Origin: Candidatus Deferrimicrobiaceae bacterium
GTDB lineage: Bacteria > Desulfobacterota > Deferrimicrobia > Deferrimicrobiales > Deferrimicrobiaceae
NCBI GenBank assembly: GCA_035256765.1
Contig: DATEXR010000257.1
Span: 1-32,831, forward strand
Length of the DNA: 32,831 nucleotides
Direction of reading: 5' to 3'
The notes below the pieces were generated by a model. The model saw only the letters and a list, made by a program, of their open reading frames with translations, made no database searches and was not told where the DNA came from. The position numbers and the translations under genes are program-made. Shown piece by piece: positions 1 to 7,701 of this stretch (position 1 is its first letter; each line of letters opens with the position of its first letter).

Positions 1-259
1 GCCAGCCCTTTGTCGGACTCCCTGCGCCCGGCTCGGCGTACCGCCAGTACGCCTGCGCCGTGCTCGGTCGTCCTTCGCGGTCTGACGGCGCATCCGCTTC
101 GCCTCGGCTGCCGACCCTTCCGGGGACAGGCCCCTCGCTCCCGCTTCGTTGCGCTCCTTGCGCCGTACTTCGCTCCAGTACGCCTCAGTCGCGCGCCTCG
201 CTGGCGCGGCGCATCGACGCTCTCGGTGCGTCAAGCTATTTACGAGACGGTACACTAGG
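1..259. other. Non-coding leader with GTAC-type inverted repeats
   Basis: No convincing gene is seen; the short frames here have low-complexity composition. Two related inverted repeats are visible. At 35-53, GGCGTAC and GTACGCC are separated by 5 nt. At 165-181, GTACT and AGTAC are separated by 7 nt, and the flanks GCC/GCC are a decayed form of the first repeat. Both contain AGTACGCC and lie in C/G-rich sequence with many CTTCG and CTCG words. This resembles dispersed intergenic palindromic repeats, but a repeat family cannot be shown from two copies. No clear promoter for ftsK was found. Confidence 0.5.
35..53. repeat. 7-bp inverted repeat, 5-nt loop
   Basis: GGCGTAC (35-41) and GTACGCC (47-53) are perfect reverse complements around CGCCA. 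A partner with the same right arm occurs at 165-184. It is probably an intergenic palindromic repeat unit or a hairpin in the transcript upstream of ftsK. Confidence 0.45.
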
Positions 260-2416
260 ATGGGGGAAGGGATCCGGAGAGACGCCCTCGCCATCGGTTT
301 CCTCACCGTCGGCATCTTCCTCACCGTTGCGCTGGTTTCCTTCCACCAGATGGATCCGTCCCTTTCCGCCTGGAGTTCGAAGGGCGCCGCGGTCCGCAAC
401 TGGGGGGGCGCGGTGGGGGCGATCGTTTCCGACCTCCTCCTCCAGCTGTTCGGCGTAGGGGCGGTCGGTTTCCCGGTCCTGTGCCTTGCGCTGGCCTACT
501 GGACCTTCCGCGGGGAGAAGATGGAGGGCAAGTGGAGCCGGGCCGCCGGCGGGCTGCTCGCGGTCTGTTCCCTCCTGGGGATCGCCTCCTTTTTCGCGGG
601 GCACGTCCGGCTGTTCGACTCCGACATCTTTCTTCCGGGAATCGTGGGGCACCTGCTGGGAGTCCACTTTTTCGGAAGACTGTTGAGCAAGGTGGGAGGG
701 CTGATCTGCCTTGCCGCCCTCTTCCTCTTCTCCCTGATGCTGCTCACCGGGCTGCCGCTCCGCGGCCTGCCCTCCCTGTGGAGTCGCAAAAAGACCGCCG
801 AACAGGTCCGCGCCATCGTCAAGGAGAAGATCGTTTCCCGGGAGGGTCGGGAAGGGGAGAGGCCGCCACGGGAAATGGCCCCGGCGGCGTCCCGCGACGC
901 ATCCCATCCCCGGATCGTGGCATCCCCGGTCGTTCCCGAGGCGACGCCCGCCCCGCGCGGGGGCGGAAAGGAATTCGTTCTGCCCTCCCTCGATCTCCTG
1001 GAGCCCCCCGTTGCGGACGGGAACGGCGGGGACGAGGAGTCGCTGCAGCGGAACGCGGTTACCCTTCTCGAGAAGCTTTCCGAGCACGGCATCGAGGGAA
1101 ACATCACCGAGATCCGCACCGGTCCCCTCGTCACCACCTACGAATTCCGGCCCGCTCCCGGCGTGAAGGCGAACCGGGTGGTGGCGATGGCGGGGGACCT
1201 CGCCCTGGCGATGCGGTGCGAATCGGTGCGCGTCGTTCCGAACATCCCCGGCAAGGGCGTCATGGGGTTCGAGATCCCCAACGGGAAGCGGGCGCTCATC
1301 TCGCTCCGGGAGCTTCTGGGATGCAAGGCCTACGCGGAGTCCGAGGCGATGCTCTCGCTCGTCGTGGGGAAAGACATCTTCGGAGAACCGGTCATCCGCG
1401 ACCTCTCGAAGATGCCGCACTTGCTGATCGCGGGGGCCACGGGGTCGGGCAAGAGCGTCGCCCTGCACAGCCTCATCCTTTCGATCCTCTTTCGGGCGAC
1501 CCCGGAGGACGTCCGCTTCATACTCGTCGACCCGAAGATGCTCGAGCTCACCCTCTACGACAGCATCCCCCACCTGTTCCACTCCGTCGTCATCCAGCCG
1601 CGGGAGGCGGGCCAGGTCCTGAAGTGGGCGGTCGGGGAAATGCGGGGGAGATACCAGGAGATGATGGAAAACGGCGTGCGCCACATCGACGCCTACAACC
1701 AGCTGGTCGACAAGAGATCCCGGTCCGTTCTCCGGGTCCAGGCGCGGGACGGGGAGGCGGAGGAGATGACGCGTCTTCCCTACATCGTCATCGTCATCGA
1801 CGAACTGGCCGACCTCATGTTGACAAGCGCGTCGCGGCGCGAGGTCGAGGACTCCATCACCCAGCTGACCCAGATGGCCCGGGCCGCGGGGATCCACCTC
1901 GTCTTCGCGACGCAGAGGCCGTCCGTGGACGTCCTGACCGGCATCATCAAGGCGAACTTCCCGTCGCGTGTCTCCTTCAAGGTCGCTTCCCAGTTCGACT
2001 CCCGGACGATTCTCGACCAGTCGGGGGCCGAGACCCTTCTCGGGTTCGGGGACATGCTCTTCCTCCAGCCCGGGGTGGGAGGGATCCTGCGGGTTCACGG
2101 CCCGTTCGTGGGAGAGGGAGAGATCCAGCGCGTCGTCGCCCATCTCCGGGCGCAGGGCACGCCCGAATACGAACCCTCCATCACCGCTCTTCCCACCGAT
2201 GAGGAGGAGCGGGACGCTTCGCGGGACGAGAAGTTCGACGAAGCGGTCGAGTTCGTGACCCGGGCGGGACGCGCTTCGGTCTCGATGCTCCAGCGGCGCT
2301 TCCAGATCGGTTTCAATCGCGCGGCCCGCATCGTCGAGGAGATGGAGAGGCAGGGGATCGTCGGGCCGTCCGAGGGCGGAAAGCCGCGGGAGGTCTACGT
2401 CACGCACCGGGAATAG
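260..2416 (+). CDS. ftsK: DNA translocase FtsK/SpoIIIE
   Basis: Membrane-anchored hexameric DNA pump that clears and resolves chromosome dimers at the closing septum. The product is 718 aa. Residues 1-170 hold about four hydrophobic segments (FtsK 4TM region), followed by a short charged, Pro-rich linker (about 180-250) and the motor. The Walker A motif GATGSGKS is at 392-399, and a Walker B-type strand ends in IDELADLM. The last 65 residues form the winged-helix gamma domain that reads KOPS in known FtsK. The linker is much shorter than in E. coli, as in many other phyla. The start is the ATG at 260, just before the first membrane helix; the frame stays open to 149, but that stretch reads as Arg-rich non-coding translation. 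No good Shine-Dalgarno precedes 260, so the start is the least certain part. Confidence 0.93.
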   Translation: MGEGIRRDALAIGFLTVGIFLTVALVSFHQMDPSLSAWSSKGAAVRNWGGAVGAIVSDLLLQLFGVGAVGFPVLCLALAYWTFRGEKMEGKWSRAAGGLLAVCSLLGIASFFAGHVRLFDSDIFLPGIVGHLLGVHFFGRLLSKVGGLICLAALFLFSLMLLTGLPLRGLPSLWSRKKTAEQVRAIVKEKIVSREGREGERPPREMAPAASRDASHPRIVASPVVPEATPAPRGGGKEFVLPSLDLLEPPVADGNGGDEESLQRNAVTLLEKLSEHGIEGNITEIRTGPLVTTYEFRPAPGVKANRVVAMAGDLALAMRCESVRVVPNIPGKGVMGFEIPNGKRALISLRELLGCKAYAESEAMLSLVVGKDIFGEPVIRDLSKMPHLLIAGATGSGKSVALHSLILSILFRATPEDVRFILVDPKMLELTLYDSIPHLFHSVVIQPREAGQVLKWAVGEMRGRYQEMMENGVRHIDAYNQLVDKRSRSVLRVQARDGEAEEMTRLPYIVIVIDELADLMLTSASRREVEDSITQLTQMARAAGIHLVFATQRPSVDVLTGIIKANFPSRVSFKVASQFDSRTILDQSGAETLLGFGDMLFLQPGVGGILRVHGPFVGEGEIQRVVAHLRAQGTPEYEPSITALPTDEEERDASRDEKFDEAVEFVTRAGRASVSMLQRRFQIGFNRAARIVEEMERQGIVGPSEGGKPREVYVTHRE

Positions 2417-2476
2417 GGGGCGCGGACCGCACAGCGTCCCGGCGGCATCCCCCCCGCGTAACGGGTTTTTGAGCCG

Positions 2477-2500
2477 CAGGGCGAAAATCCTTTCGCCCTG
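2477..2500. terminator. Perfect 10-bp hairpin between ftsK and the cyclase gene
   Basis: CAGGGCGAAA (2477-2486) and TTTCGCCCTG (2491-2500) pair perfectly around the loop ATCC. The hairpin lies 61 bp after the ftsK stop and 51 bp before the next start. No T-tract follows, so it is not a classical intrinsic terminator. It could be a weak terminator, an mRNA-stabilising stem, or part of a leader structure for the cyclase gene. None of the c-di-GMP riboswitch core motifs I know was recognised. Confidence 0.45.
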
Positions 2501-2551
2501 TCGCCGCACGGAAGAAAAGGCGGATCGGGAAACGCGCCGGGAAGGCGGAGA

Positions 2552-3457
2552 ATGGACGGAAACATTTCCCGGAACCTCCTCGACATCCTGTTTGAAGGGG
2601 TCTATTTCGTGGACCAGGACAGGAGGGTCACGTACTGGAGCAAGGGGGCGGAACGGATCACCGGCTACCAAGAGCAGGAGGTGCTGGGCCTGCGATGCCG
2701 CGACGGCATCCTGATGCACGTGGACGAGCGGGGGAAGGATGCGTGCGACCGGTCATGCCTGATCGCGGATACGATCCGGGACGGGGGGGAACGCCAGGCC
2801 GAGCTGTACCTGCTCCACAAGGCCGGCCACCGGGTCCCCGTGTCGATCCGCGTCGCGCCGATCGCGGAACCGGGCGGCCGGATCGTCGGCGCGATGGAGG
2901 TGTTCAGCGACAACCTGACGGGGGAGTCGACCGCGCGCCTGATCCAGGACCTGAGGGATATGGCGCTGCTCGACCCGATGACGGAGCTCGGCAACCGGCG
3001 GTACCTGGAGATGCATCTGGAGGCGAGGCTCAAGGAGATGGACCGGTACGGCGGGTCGTTCGGCGTCCTGTTCGCGGACATCGATTTCTTCAAGAACGTG
3101 AACGACACGTTCGGGCACGATGTCGGGGACAGGGTTCTCAAAATGGTCGGGAGAACCTTGCAAAATAGCGTCCGGTCTTTCGATATCGTGGGGAGATGGG
3201 GGGGGGAGGAGTTTCTCGCGGTCATCGCGAACGTGAACGAGGACCACCTGTCCTCCATCGCCCGAAAACTGTGTCATCTGGTGGGGAAATCCAGTTTCAC
3301 GGTGGGAAAGGACACCATCCGCGTCACCGTCTCCATCGGGGCGACGCTCGTTCGGCCGGACGACACGGCGGAAACGCTGGTGAAGAGGGCCGACCGCTTC
3401 CTGTACCGGAGCAAGGCTGCCGGGAGAAACCGGTTCACGATCGGCGGGGACGAGTAG
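2552..3457 (+). CDS. PAS-GGDEF diguanylate cyclase
   Basis: Makes cyclic di-GMP from two GTP. The product is 301 aa and has no membrane segment or signal peptide, so it is cytosolic. A PAS sensor spans about 1-125 and a GGDEF domain about 135-300. The catalytic motif is intact as GGEEF (217-221), and the inhibitory I-site RSFD (208-211) sits five residues before it, so product inhibition is expected. Metal-binding DIDFFK is at 176-181. The PAS carries Cys49, Cys65 and Cys69 near ILMHVDERG, a spacing that could bind a metal or respond to redox; this is inference. The start follows AAGGCGGAG at good distance. The gene stands alone between ftsK and lolA. The only other c-di-GMP gene seen is the HD-GYP protein at 9272. 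Confidence 0.93.
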   Translation: MDGNISRNLLDILFEGVYFVDQDRRVTYWSKGAERITGYQEQEVLGLRCRDGILMHVDERGKDACDRSCLIADTIRDGGERQAELYLLHKAGHRVPVSIRVAPIAEPGGRIVGAMEVFSDNLTGESTARLIQDLRDMALLDPMTELGNRRYLEMHLEARLKEMDRYGGSFGVLFADIDFFKNVNDTFGHDVGDRVLKMVGRTLQNSVRSFDIVGRWGGEEFLAVIANVNEDHLSSIARKLCHLVGKSSFTVGKDTIRVTVSIGATLVRPDDTAETLVKRADRFLYRSKAAGRNRFTIGGDE

Positions 3458-3624
3458 GCCGCGGCATTCCCCCGAGCCCCCGGGTTCCGCGCTTTCGAAG
3501 GCCTGCCGGTCTCGCCTGCCATCTTCCCTCGAACGGGTCCTCCGGAAGAAGGATATACTGGAGGACGGGGAGGCGGAAGAGTCCTCCCCGCAGTTCATCT
3601 CCTCGCGGGGAAGGGAATCACGAT

Positions 3625-4296
3625 ATGCGCGCAACGGGCCGGGCCGCGCTGGCGGCCCTCTTTCTTTTTGCCGCGGTTCTCCCCCCGGCTTCCTCCTGGG
3701 GAGCCGAGGCGGACGGCGCCGCCCTGCTGCAGCGGGTGGCGCGGAAGTTCTCCACCGTCAAGTCCCTGTCCGCGCGGTTTCGGCAGGAGGTGCCGCTGCA
3801 GCACGTGGGGGTCGTGAGAAAGGCCTCCGGCCGGGTGTACTTCCGGCGTCCCCTGATGATGCGCTGGGACTACCGTGCGCCCGGGGAGCAGCTGTTCCTC
3901 TCCGACGGGCGCCATTTCTATTTCCGCCCCCCCGACTCGTCCCGGGTGTTCCGGCGCCCGGTCGACGAGGCGGGACTCGGAGGCAAGATCCCCCTCCTGC
4001 TTCTTTTCGGAAAAGGCGACATCACGCAGTACTTCCGCGTGGAGGAGGCGATGATCGTCCCGGAACGGAAGGAAACCGTCCTTCGTCTGGTCCCGAAGGG
4101 GGACGGTGCGCCGGATGTGCGCAGAGTCGACCTCGTGGTGGAGGAAGCGGATCTCACGATCCGGGAGGTTCACCTCTACGACCGGCTGGGAGGGGAGAAC
4201 CATCTCTATCTCGACGACGTCGTGATCGATCCGGCGCTCCCCGCGGACCTCTTCCGGTTTCAGGAGCTGCCCGGCGTCGAGGTGGTGGACGGATGA
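3625..4296 (+). CDS. lolA: Outer-membrane lipoprotein carrier LolA
   Basis: Periplasmic chaperone that takes lipoproteins from the LolCDE pump to the outer membrane. The product is 223 aa, with a classical signal peptide: Arg-rich start, hydrophobic core LAALFLFAAVLPPA, and cleavage near residue 26. The mature part shows the LolA pattern: a Phe-Arg-Gln-Glu stretch, a strand ending in MRWDYRAPGEQ, then FLSDGRHFYFRPP. The start is the ATG at 3625, after GGGGAAGGG. The stop overlaps the rimO start (ATGA, 4293-4296), so the two are translationally coupled. The coupling of lolA to rimO has no obvious functional logic. Confidence 0.9.
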   Translation: MRATGRAALAALFLFAAVLPPASSWGAEADGAALLQRVARKFSTVKSLSARFRQEVPLQHVGVVRKASGRVYFRRPLMMRWDYRAPGEQLFLSDGRHFYFRPPDSSRVFRRPVDEAGLGGKIPLLLLFGKGDITQYFRVEEAMIVPERKETVLRLVPKGDGAPDVRRVDLVVEEADLTIREVHLYDRLGGENHLYLDDVVIDPALPADLFRFQELPGVEVVDG

Positions 4297-5669
4297 CCGG
4301 AAAGGGGAAGACCGGGATCTCCGTGCGCATCCTGACGCTCGGGTGCGCGAAAAATTCCGTCGATGGGGAGGTGATGTCCGGCCTCCTCGTCAAGGACGGG
4401 TACCGCGTGGTCTCCCGGGGACGTGCGGACGTGGGGATCGTCAACACGTGCGGCTTCATCCGCGACGCGAAAGAGGAGTCGATCGGGGAGATCCTCGCCC
4501 TGGCGCGAGAGAAGGAGCGAGGCCGGATCCGGCGTCTCGTCGTGGCCGGCTGCCTGGCGAAGCGGTACCGGGACGAACTGCCGGGGGCCCTGCCGGAGGT
4601 CGATCTGTTCGTGGGGCCCGGCGATATCCCCGCGATTCCCCGCCTGGTGAGGAGGATGCTCGAGGGAGGCCACCCGCGTTCCTCCGTGGGAGATGGCGCC
4701 CTGCCCGAGGAGGCATACCGGCACCGTCTCCCGAAGACGGGGGAGGCTTCGGCGTACCTCAAGATCCTGGAGGGGTGCGACCACCGGTGCGCCTATTGCA
4801 CGATCCCGGAGATCCGGGGACGCGTGCGGAGCCGGGACCGGGATTCCCTTCTCGCCGAAGTGAGGATGCTGGTCCGCCGGGGAGCGAGAGAGATCAACCT
4901 GGTCGGCCAGGACATCACCTCCTACGGGGCGGACCGGGGGGAGAAAAGGGCGCTTGCCCGCCTCGTCCGGGACATTTGCGCCGTCCCGAAAGTCCGCTGG
5001 GTGCGGTTGCTCTACCTCTACCCCGGCCGCCTGGACGACGAACTGATCGACCTGGTGGGGGGAGCGGAAGGAGGGAAGGTGTGCCGGTACCTCGACATCC
5101 CCGTCCAGCACATCGACCGGGAGGTGCTTGCCAGGATGGGGCGCCGCTATGGGCCCGACGAGGTGTGGGCTCTCCTCGAGCGGTTGCGTGCGCGGGTTCC
5201 CGGCATCTTCCTCAGGACTTCGCTGATCGCCGGTTTCCCGGGGGAGACCGCGGCGGCGTTCCGCCGGCTGCTCCGGTTCGTCCACGACTCCCGTTGGGAT
5301 TACCTCGGCGTCTTCTCCTATTCCCGGGAGGAGGGGACCCCCGCCTGCGCGATGGAGCGTCAGATCCCCGAGGCGGTGAAGCAGGAGCGGGCGCGGCTGA
5401 TCCGGGACGCACAGGCCGACATTCTCGCAGCCCGCACGGCGGGAATGGCCGGGCAGGAGATCGAGGTCCTCGTGGAGGAGACACCCGCCCGGGGCCGCGC
5501 CGTCGGGAGGCACCGGGGCCAGGCGCCGGAGGTGGACGGGAACGTCCTCCTGTCCGGATACCGGGGGCTCCCGGGCCGTTTCTGCCGGGCGCGTGTGACA
5601 GGGGGCCGGGAGTGGGATTTGTTGGCAAAAGCGGTTGACACGGGTCCGCTACCGTGTATACTAACGTAA
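4293..5669 (+). CDS. rimO: Ribosomal protein S12 methylthiotransferase RimO
   Basis: Radical-SAM enzyme that adds a methylthio group to the conserved Asp of ribosomal protein S12. The product is 458 aa. The N-terminal UPF0004 domain carries the auxiliary-cluster cysteines Cys18 (TLGCAKN), Cys53 (NTCGF) and Cys87 (AGCLAKR). The radical-SAM cluster is CDHRCAYC (Cys162, Cys166, Cys169). A TRAM domain forms the last 70 residues. RimO is preferred over MiaB because of LGCAKNSVD, VGQDITSYG and the LYLYPGRLDDELI strand. The ATG at 4293 overlaps the lolA stop by 4 nt. The last codons contain the -10 box of the promoter for the next gene. Confidence 0.93.
   Translation: MTGKGKTGISVRILTLGCAKNSVDGEVMSGLLVKDGYRVVSRGRADVGIVNTCGFIRDAKEESIGEILALAREKERGRIRRLVVAGCLAKRYRDELPGALPEVDLFVGPGDIPAIPRLVRRMLEGGHPRSSVGDGALPEEAYRHRLPKTGEASAYLKILEGCDHRCAYCTIPEIRGRVRSRDRDSLLAEVRMLVRRGAREINLVGQDITSYGADRGEKRALARLVRDICAVPKVRWVRLLYLYPGRLDDELIDLVGGAEGGKVCRYLDIPVQHIDREVLARMGRRYGPDEVWALLERLRARVPGIFLRTSLIAGFPGETAAAFRRLLRFVHDSRWDYLGVFSYSREEGTPACAMERQIPEAVKQERARLIRDAQADILAARTAGMAGQEIEVLVEETPARGRAVGRHRGQAPEVDGNVLLSGYRGLPGRFCRARVTGGREWDLLAKAVDTGPLPCILT
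5635..5662 (+). promoter_or_regulatory. Sigma-70 promoter for the TraR/DksA gene
   Basis: TTGACA at 5635-5640 and TATACT at 5657-5662, 16 bp apart, give a near-consensus housekeeping promoter. It lies in the last 12 codons of rimO. Transcription would begin near 5669, leaving a leader of about 32 nt before the ATG at 5701. Confidence 0.8.
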
Positions 5670-5700
5670 TTTTTCAGGGGCCGCAGGGGGACATAGCGAG

Positions 5701-6099
5701 ATGAAATCGATCAACGACATGCTCCTCAAGATGCGGGAAGAGCTCGTGCGGGGGATATCCCGGAGGTCCAAGGCGACCGCCGTGAGCGGTGTTTCGGACA
5801 TCGGGGACATCCTGGACTCCGTCTCCGAGGAGAGGACCCGGGAACTCGATATGATCCTCACGGACCGGGAGAAGCAGAAGCTCAAGCAGATCGACGATGC
5901 TCTCGAACGGATCGAGGAAAAGACGTACGGTTTATGCGAGGAGTGCGGAGTGAAAATCCCCCGTGCGCGCCTGAAGGTCGTGCCGTTCGCCAAGTATTGC
6001 GTGGAGTGCAAGGAAGTGATCGAGCGCGAGGAGAAATACACCCGGGAAGAACCCGAGGACGGGATCAAGAAGGTCCCGATGGCCGAGGCGGAGGAGTAG
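5701..6099 (+). CDS. TraR/DksA-family zinc-finger transcription factor
   Basis: Predicted RNA polymerase secondary-channel regulator. The product is 132 aa: an N-terminal coiled-coil of about 75 residues, then a four-Cys zinc finger (Cys79, Cys82, Cys100, Cys103) within the family signature CxxCGxxIPxxRL. In E. coli DksA the coiled-coil tip reads DxxDxA. Here the likely tip is D33-I-G-D36-I-L38, keeping both acids but with Leu for Ala. The strong upstream promoter suggests constitutive, growth-linked expression. The 3' end overlaps the opposing mltG gene by 35 bp. It could be DksA itself or a shorter paralogue, so no symbol is given. Confidence 0.88.
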   Translation: MKSINDMLLKMREELVRGISRRSKATAVSGVSDIGDILDSVSEERTRELDMILTDREKQKLKQIDDALERIEEKTYGLCEECGVKIPRARLKVVPFAKYCVECKEVIEREEKYTREEPEDGIKKVPMAEAEE

Positions 6100-7156
6100 A
6101 AGCGGGGAGGCCGCCCTCCCCCAAGTCGTTTGTCCCCTCCGCTTCTGTGGGGGGGCCGAGTTCCGCGTTTTTCCCCTTCCGGTAGACCATTACCGCTTCG
6201 TTGTGCTCCTTCAGGGTCCGGGAAAACCGGTGGGACCCGTCGTTGCGGGAGACGAAGTACAGGTAGTCGGTGTCGGAAGGGTAGATCGCGGCCTTGAGCG
6301 CGGAGAGCCCGGGATTGCAGATCGGCCCCGGCGGAAGTCCCGGGGTCAGATACGTGTTGTAGGAATTCGGGGTCTTCAGGTCCTTTTTCGTCAGGTTCCC
6401 GCCGAATTTTTTAAGCCCGTAGATGATGGTCGGATCCATCTGCAGGGGCATCCCCAGAGAGAGCCGCTTCCGGATAACCGCGGAAACCATAGGTTTCTCC
6501 GCCTCCACTCCGGTTTCCTTCTCGATGATCGACGCGATCGTCACGATCTGGTTCCGCGTGAGCCCTTCCTCCTTCGCCTTGCGCTCCATCTCGGGGGTGA
6601 ACTTCCGTTGGAATCGGCGCACCATGACCCCGAGAATCTCCTCCGCGGACATGTCCTTCACGAGGGTGTAGGTGTCCGGGAACAGGTACCCCTCCAGCGT
6701 GCTCCCCGGGATCTCCATGCGGAGGGCAAGCTCCGGCGACGTGGCTGTCGCAAGGAAGGTCGAGGGATTGGCGAGTTCCAGATTCCCGAGGGTTTGGGCG
6801 ATATCGTAGATGGTCGAGCCGTCGGGGATGATCACCTGGTATTTGGCCACGTCGCCGTGCACGATCTTCCCCCACAAATCGAACGCGGAAGGGGGTGCAG
6901 GGAAGACGTATTCCCCCTGCTGGAGTTTCGCGCCGGTCATGGTCCCGACGACGAGGATCCGGAAGGCGACGGGATACCGGAGAAGCCCCTTCTCGATGAG
7001 CATCTTCTCGATTTCCGGGTAGGTGGACCCCTTGGGGATGTACACCTTCGTCACGCGCCATTGTTCCTGGGGCGGGCGGGCCGTCACGAGGAAAAGAGAG
7101 ACGGAGAACACGGCGAGGACGAGCACGGCGGCGGCACTCCATTTTCGGGCGGACAC
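6065..7156 (-). CDS. mltG: Endolytic murein transglycosylase MltG (YceG-like)
   Basis: Inner-membrane enzyme that cuts nascent glycan strands and sets their length. The product is 363 aa, with one N-terminal membrane anchor (about 7-25), a LysM-like region with PKGSTYPEIEKML and PDGSTIYDIA, then the YceG catalytic domain. Family hallmarks are LEGYLFPDTY (154-163), the catalytic-Glu motif IEKETG (211-216) and MDPTIIYGL. The C-terminal 35 residues are Pro/Gly-rich and probably disordered. The start is GTG at 7156 with no clear Shine-Dalgarno; it lies 6 bp after the ruvX stop, so translation is probably coupled. The end overlaps the TraR/DksA gene on the other strand. Confidence 0.92.
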   Translation of the reverse strand: MSARKWSAAAVLVLAVFSVSLFLVTARPPQEQWRVTKVYIPKGSTYPEIEKMLIEKGLLRYPVAFRILVVGTMTGAKLQQGEYVFPAPPSAFDLWGKIVHGDVAKYQVIIPDGSTIYDIAQTLGNLELANPSTFLATATSPELALRMEIPGSTLEGYLFPDTYTLVKDMSAEEILGVMVRRFQRKFTPEMERKAKEEGLTRNQIVTIASIIEKETGVEAEKPMVSAVIRKRLSLGMPLQMDPTIIYGLKKFGGNLTKKDLKTPNSYNTYLTPGLPPGPICNPGLSALKAAIYPSDTDYLYFVSRNDGSHRFSRTLKEHNEAVMVYRKGKNAELGPPTEAEGTNDLGEGGLPASTPPPRPSGPS

Positions 7157-7162
7157 GGTGGG

Positions 7163-7597
7163 CTACTTCCGGTTCCGGTAGTCGAGGGCGCTCTGCAGCA
7201 GGATGACGGCCGAGAGGCTGTCGCGTATCTCTTTTCGCTTTTTGCGCCGGACGCCCGACGCGATCAGGTGGCGTTCCGCCTGGGCGGTCGTCATTCTCTC
7301 GTCCCAGGTCTCGACCGGTATCCCCAGGCGTTCCGCGATCTTTTCCCCGAACTGCCTTGCCTGTTTCGCCTGGGTCCCTTCCTCGCCACTCAGGTGCAGG
7401 GGCAGTCCGATCAGCACGGAGCGGACGGAGTATTCCCGCACCAGGGCCCCGATCGCCTCGATGTCCCGGCTTTCCCCCTGCCGCCGGATGGCGACAAGGG
7501 GCTGGGCGGTGATCCCGAGGGGGTCGGAGACTGCCGTTCCGATCCTGTGGCTCCCGTAGTCCAGCCCGAGAATCCTCCCCTGCGTTCGCTCCTGCAT
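7163..7597 (-). CDS. ruvX: Putative pre-16S rRNA nuclease RuvX/YqgF
   Basis: RNase H-fold nuclease, thought to mature the 16S rRNA 5' end; it was earlier annotated as a Holliday junction resolvase. The product is 144 aa, the usual size. The first strand ILGLDYGSHRIGTAVSD carries the catalytic Asp. VLIGLPLHLSGEEG and VETWDERMTTAQAE are the next family motifs, and DSLSAVILLQ closes the fold. The start is ATG at 7597 with GGAGGA 7 nt upstream. It is the first gene of a two-gene unit with mltG, a common pairing. Confidence 0.92.
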   Translation of the reverse strand: MQERTQGRILGLDYGSHRIGTAVSDPLGITAQPLVAIRRQGESRDIEAIGALVREYSVRSVLIGLPLHLSGEEGTQAKQARQFGEKIAERLGIPVETWDERMTTAQAERHLIASGVRRKKRKEIRDSLSAVILLQSALDYRNRK

Positions 7598-7616
7598 GCG
7601 ATCATCCTCCGGAAAA

Positions 7617-7646
7617 AGTGTACGTTTGCCGCGCGGCTACCGTCAA
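7617..7646 (-). promoter_or_regulatory. Promoter for ruvX-mltG
   Basis: On the minus strand, TTGACG (7646-7641) and TACACT (7622-7617) are separated by 18 bp. The ATG at 7597 follows after a leader of about 13 nt that contains GGAGGA. The -35 box is the left half of an inverted repeat with the opposing promoter. Confidence 0.6.
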
Positions 7647-7657
7647 CCCGATTGACG
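7641..7657. promoter_or_regulatory. Inverted repeat of two back-to-back -35 boxes
   Basis: CGTCAA-CCCGA-TTGACG is a perfect 6-5-6 inverted repeat. Each arm is also the -35 hexamer of one of two divergent promoters, so the symmetry may be only that. A regulator bound here would control both ruvX-mltG and the peptidase gene. Confidence 0.45.
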
Positions 7658-7680
7658 AACCCGGCATACTCCGGTAGATA
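7652..7680 (+). promoter_or_regulatory. Promoter for the P1 peptidase gene
   Basis: TTGACG (7652-7657) and TAGATA (7675-7680) are 17 bp apart, with an overlapping TATATA at 7679-7684. The predicted leader is only about 15 nt and is mostly the ribosome binding site GGAGGGAGG. The -35 box faces the ruvX -35 box across 5 nt. Confidence 0.55.
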
Positions 7681-7701
7681 TATACAAATTGTGGAGGGAG
7701 G

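Noticed and set aside
251-256. TACACT as a -10 box for ftsK
   Set aside because: It lies 4 nt before the ATG, so transcription would start inside the gene, and no -35 is in place.
2477-2500. c-di-GMP (GEMM) riboswitch before the cyclase gene
   Set aside because: The conserved GEMM core sequences are not present; only a simple hairpin is seen.
236-2719. 827-codon open frame antisense to ftsK
   Set aside because: Its residues are the reverse-strand shadow of GC-rich ftsK (Arg/Pro/Asp/His-rich, no domain), while ftsK motifs are clear on the + strand.
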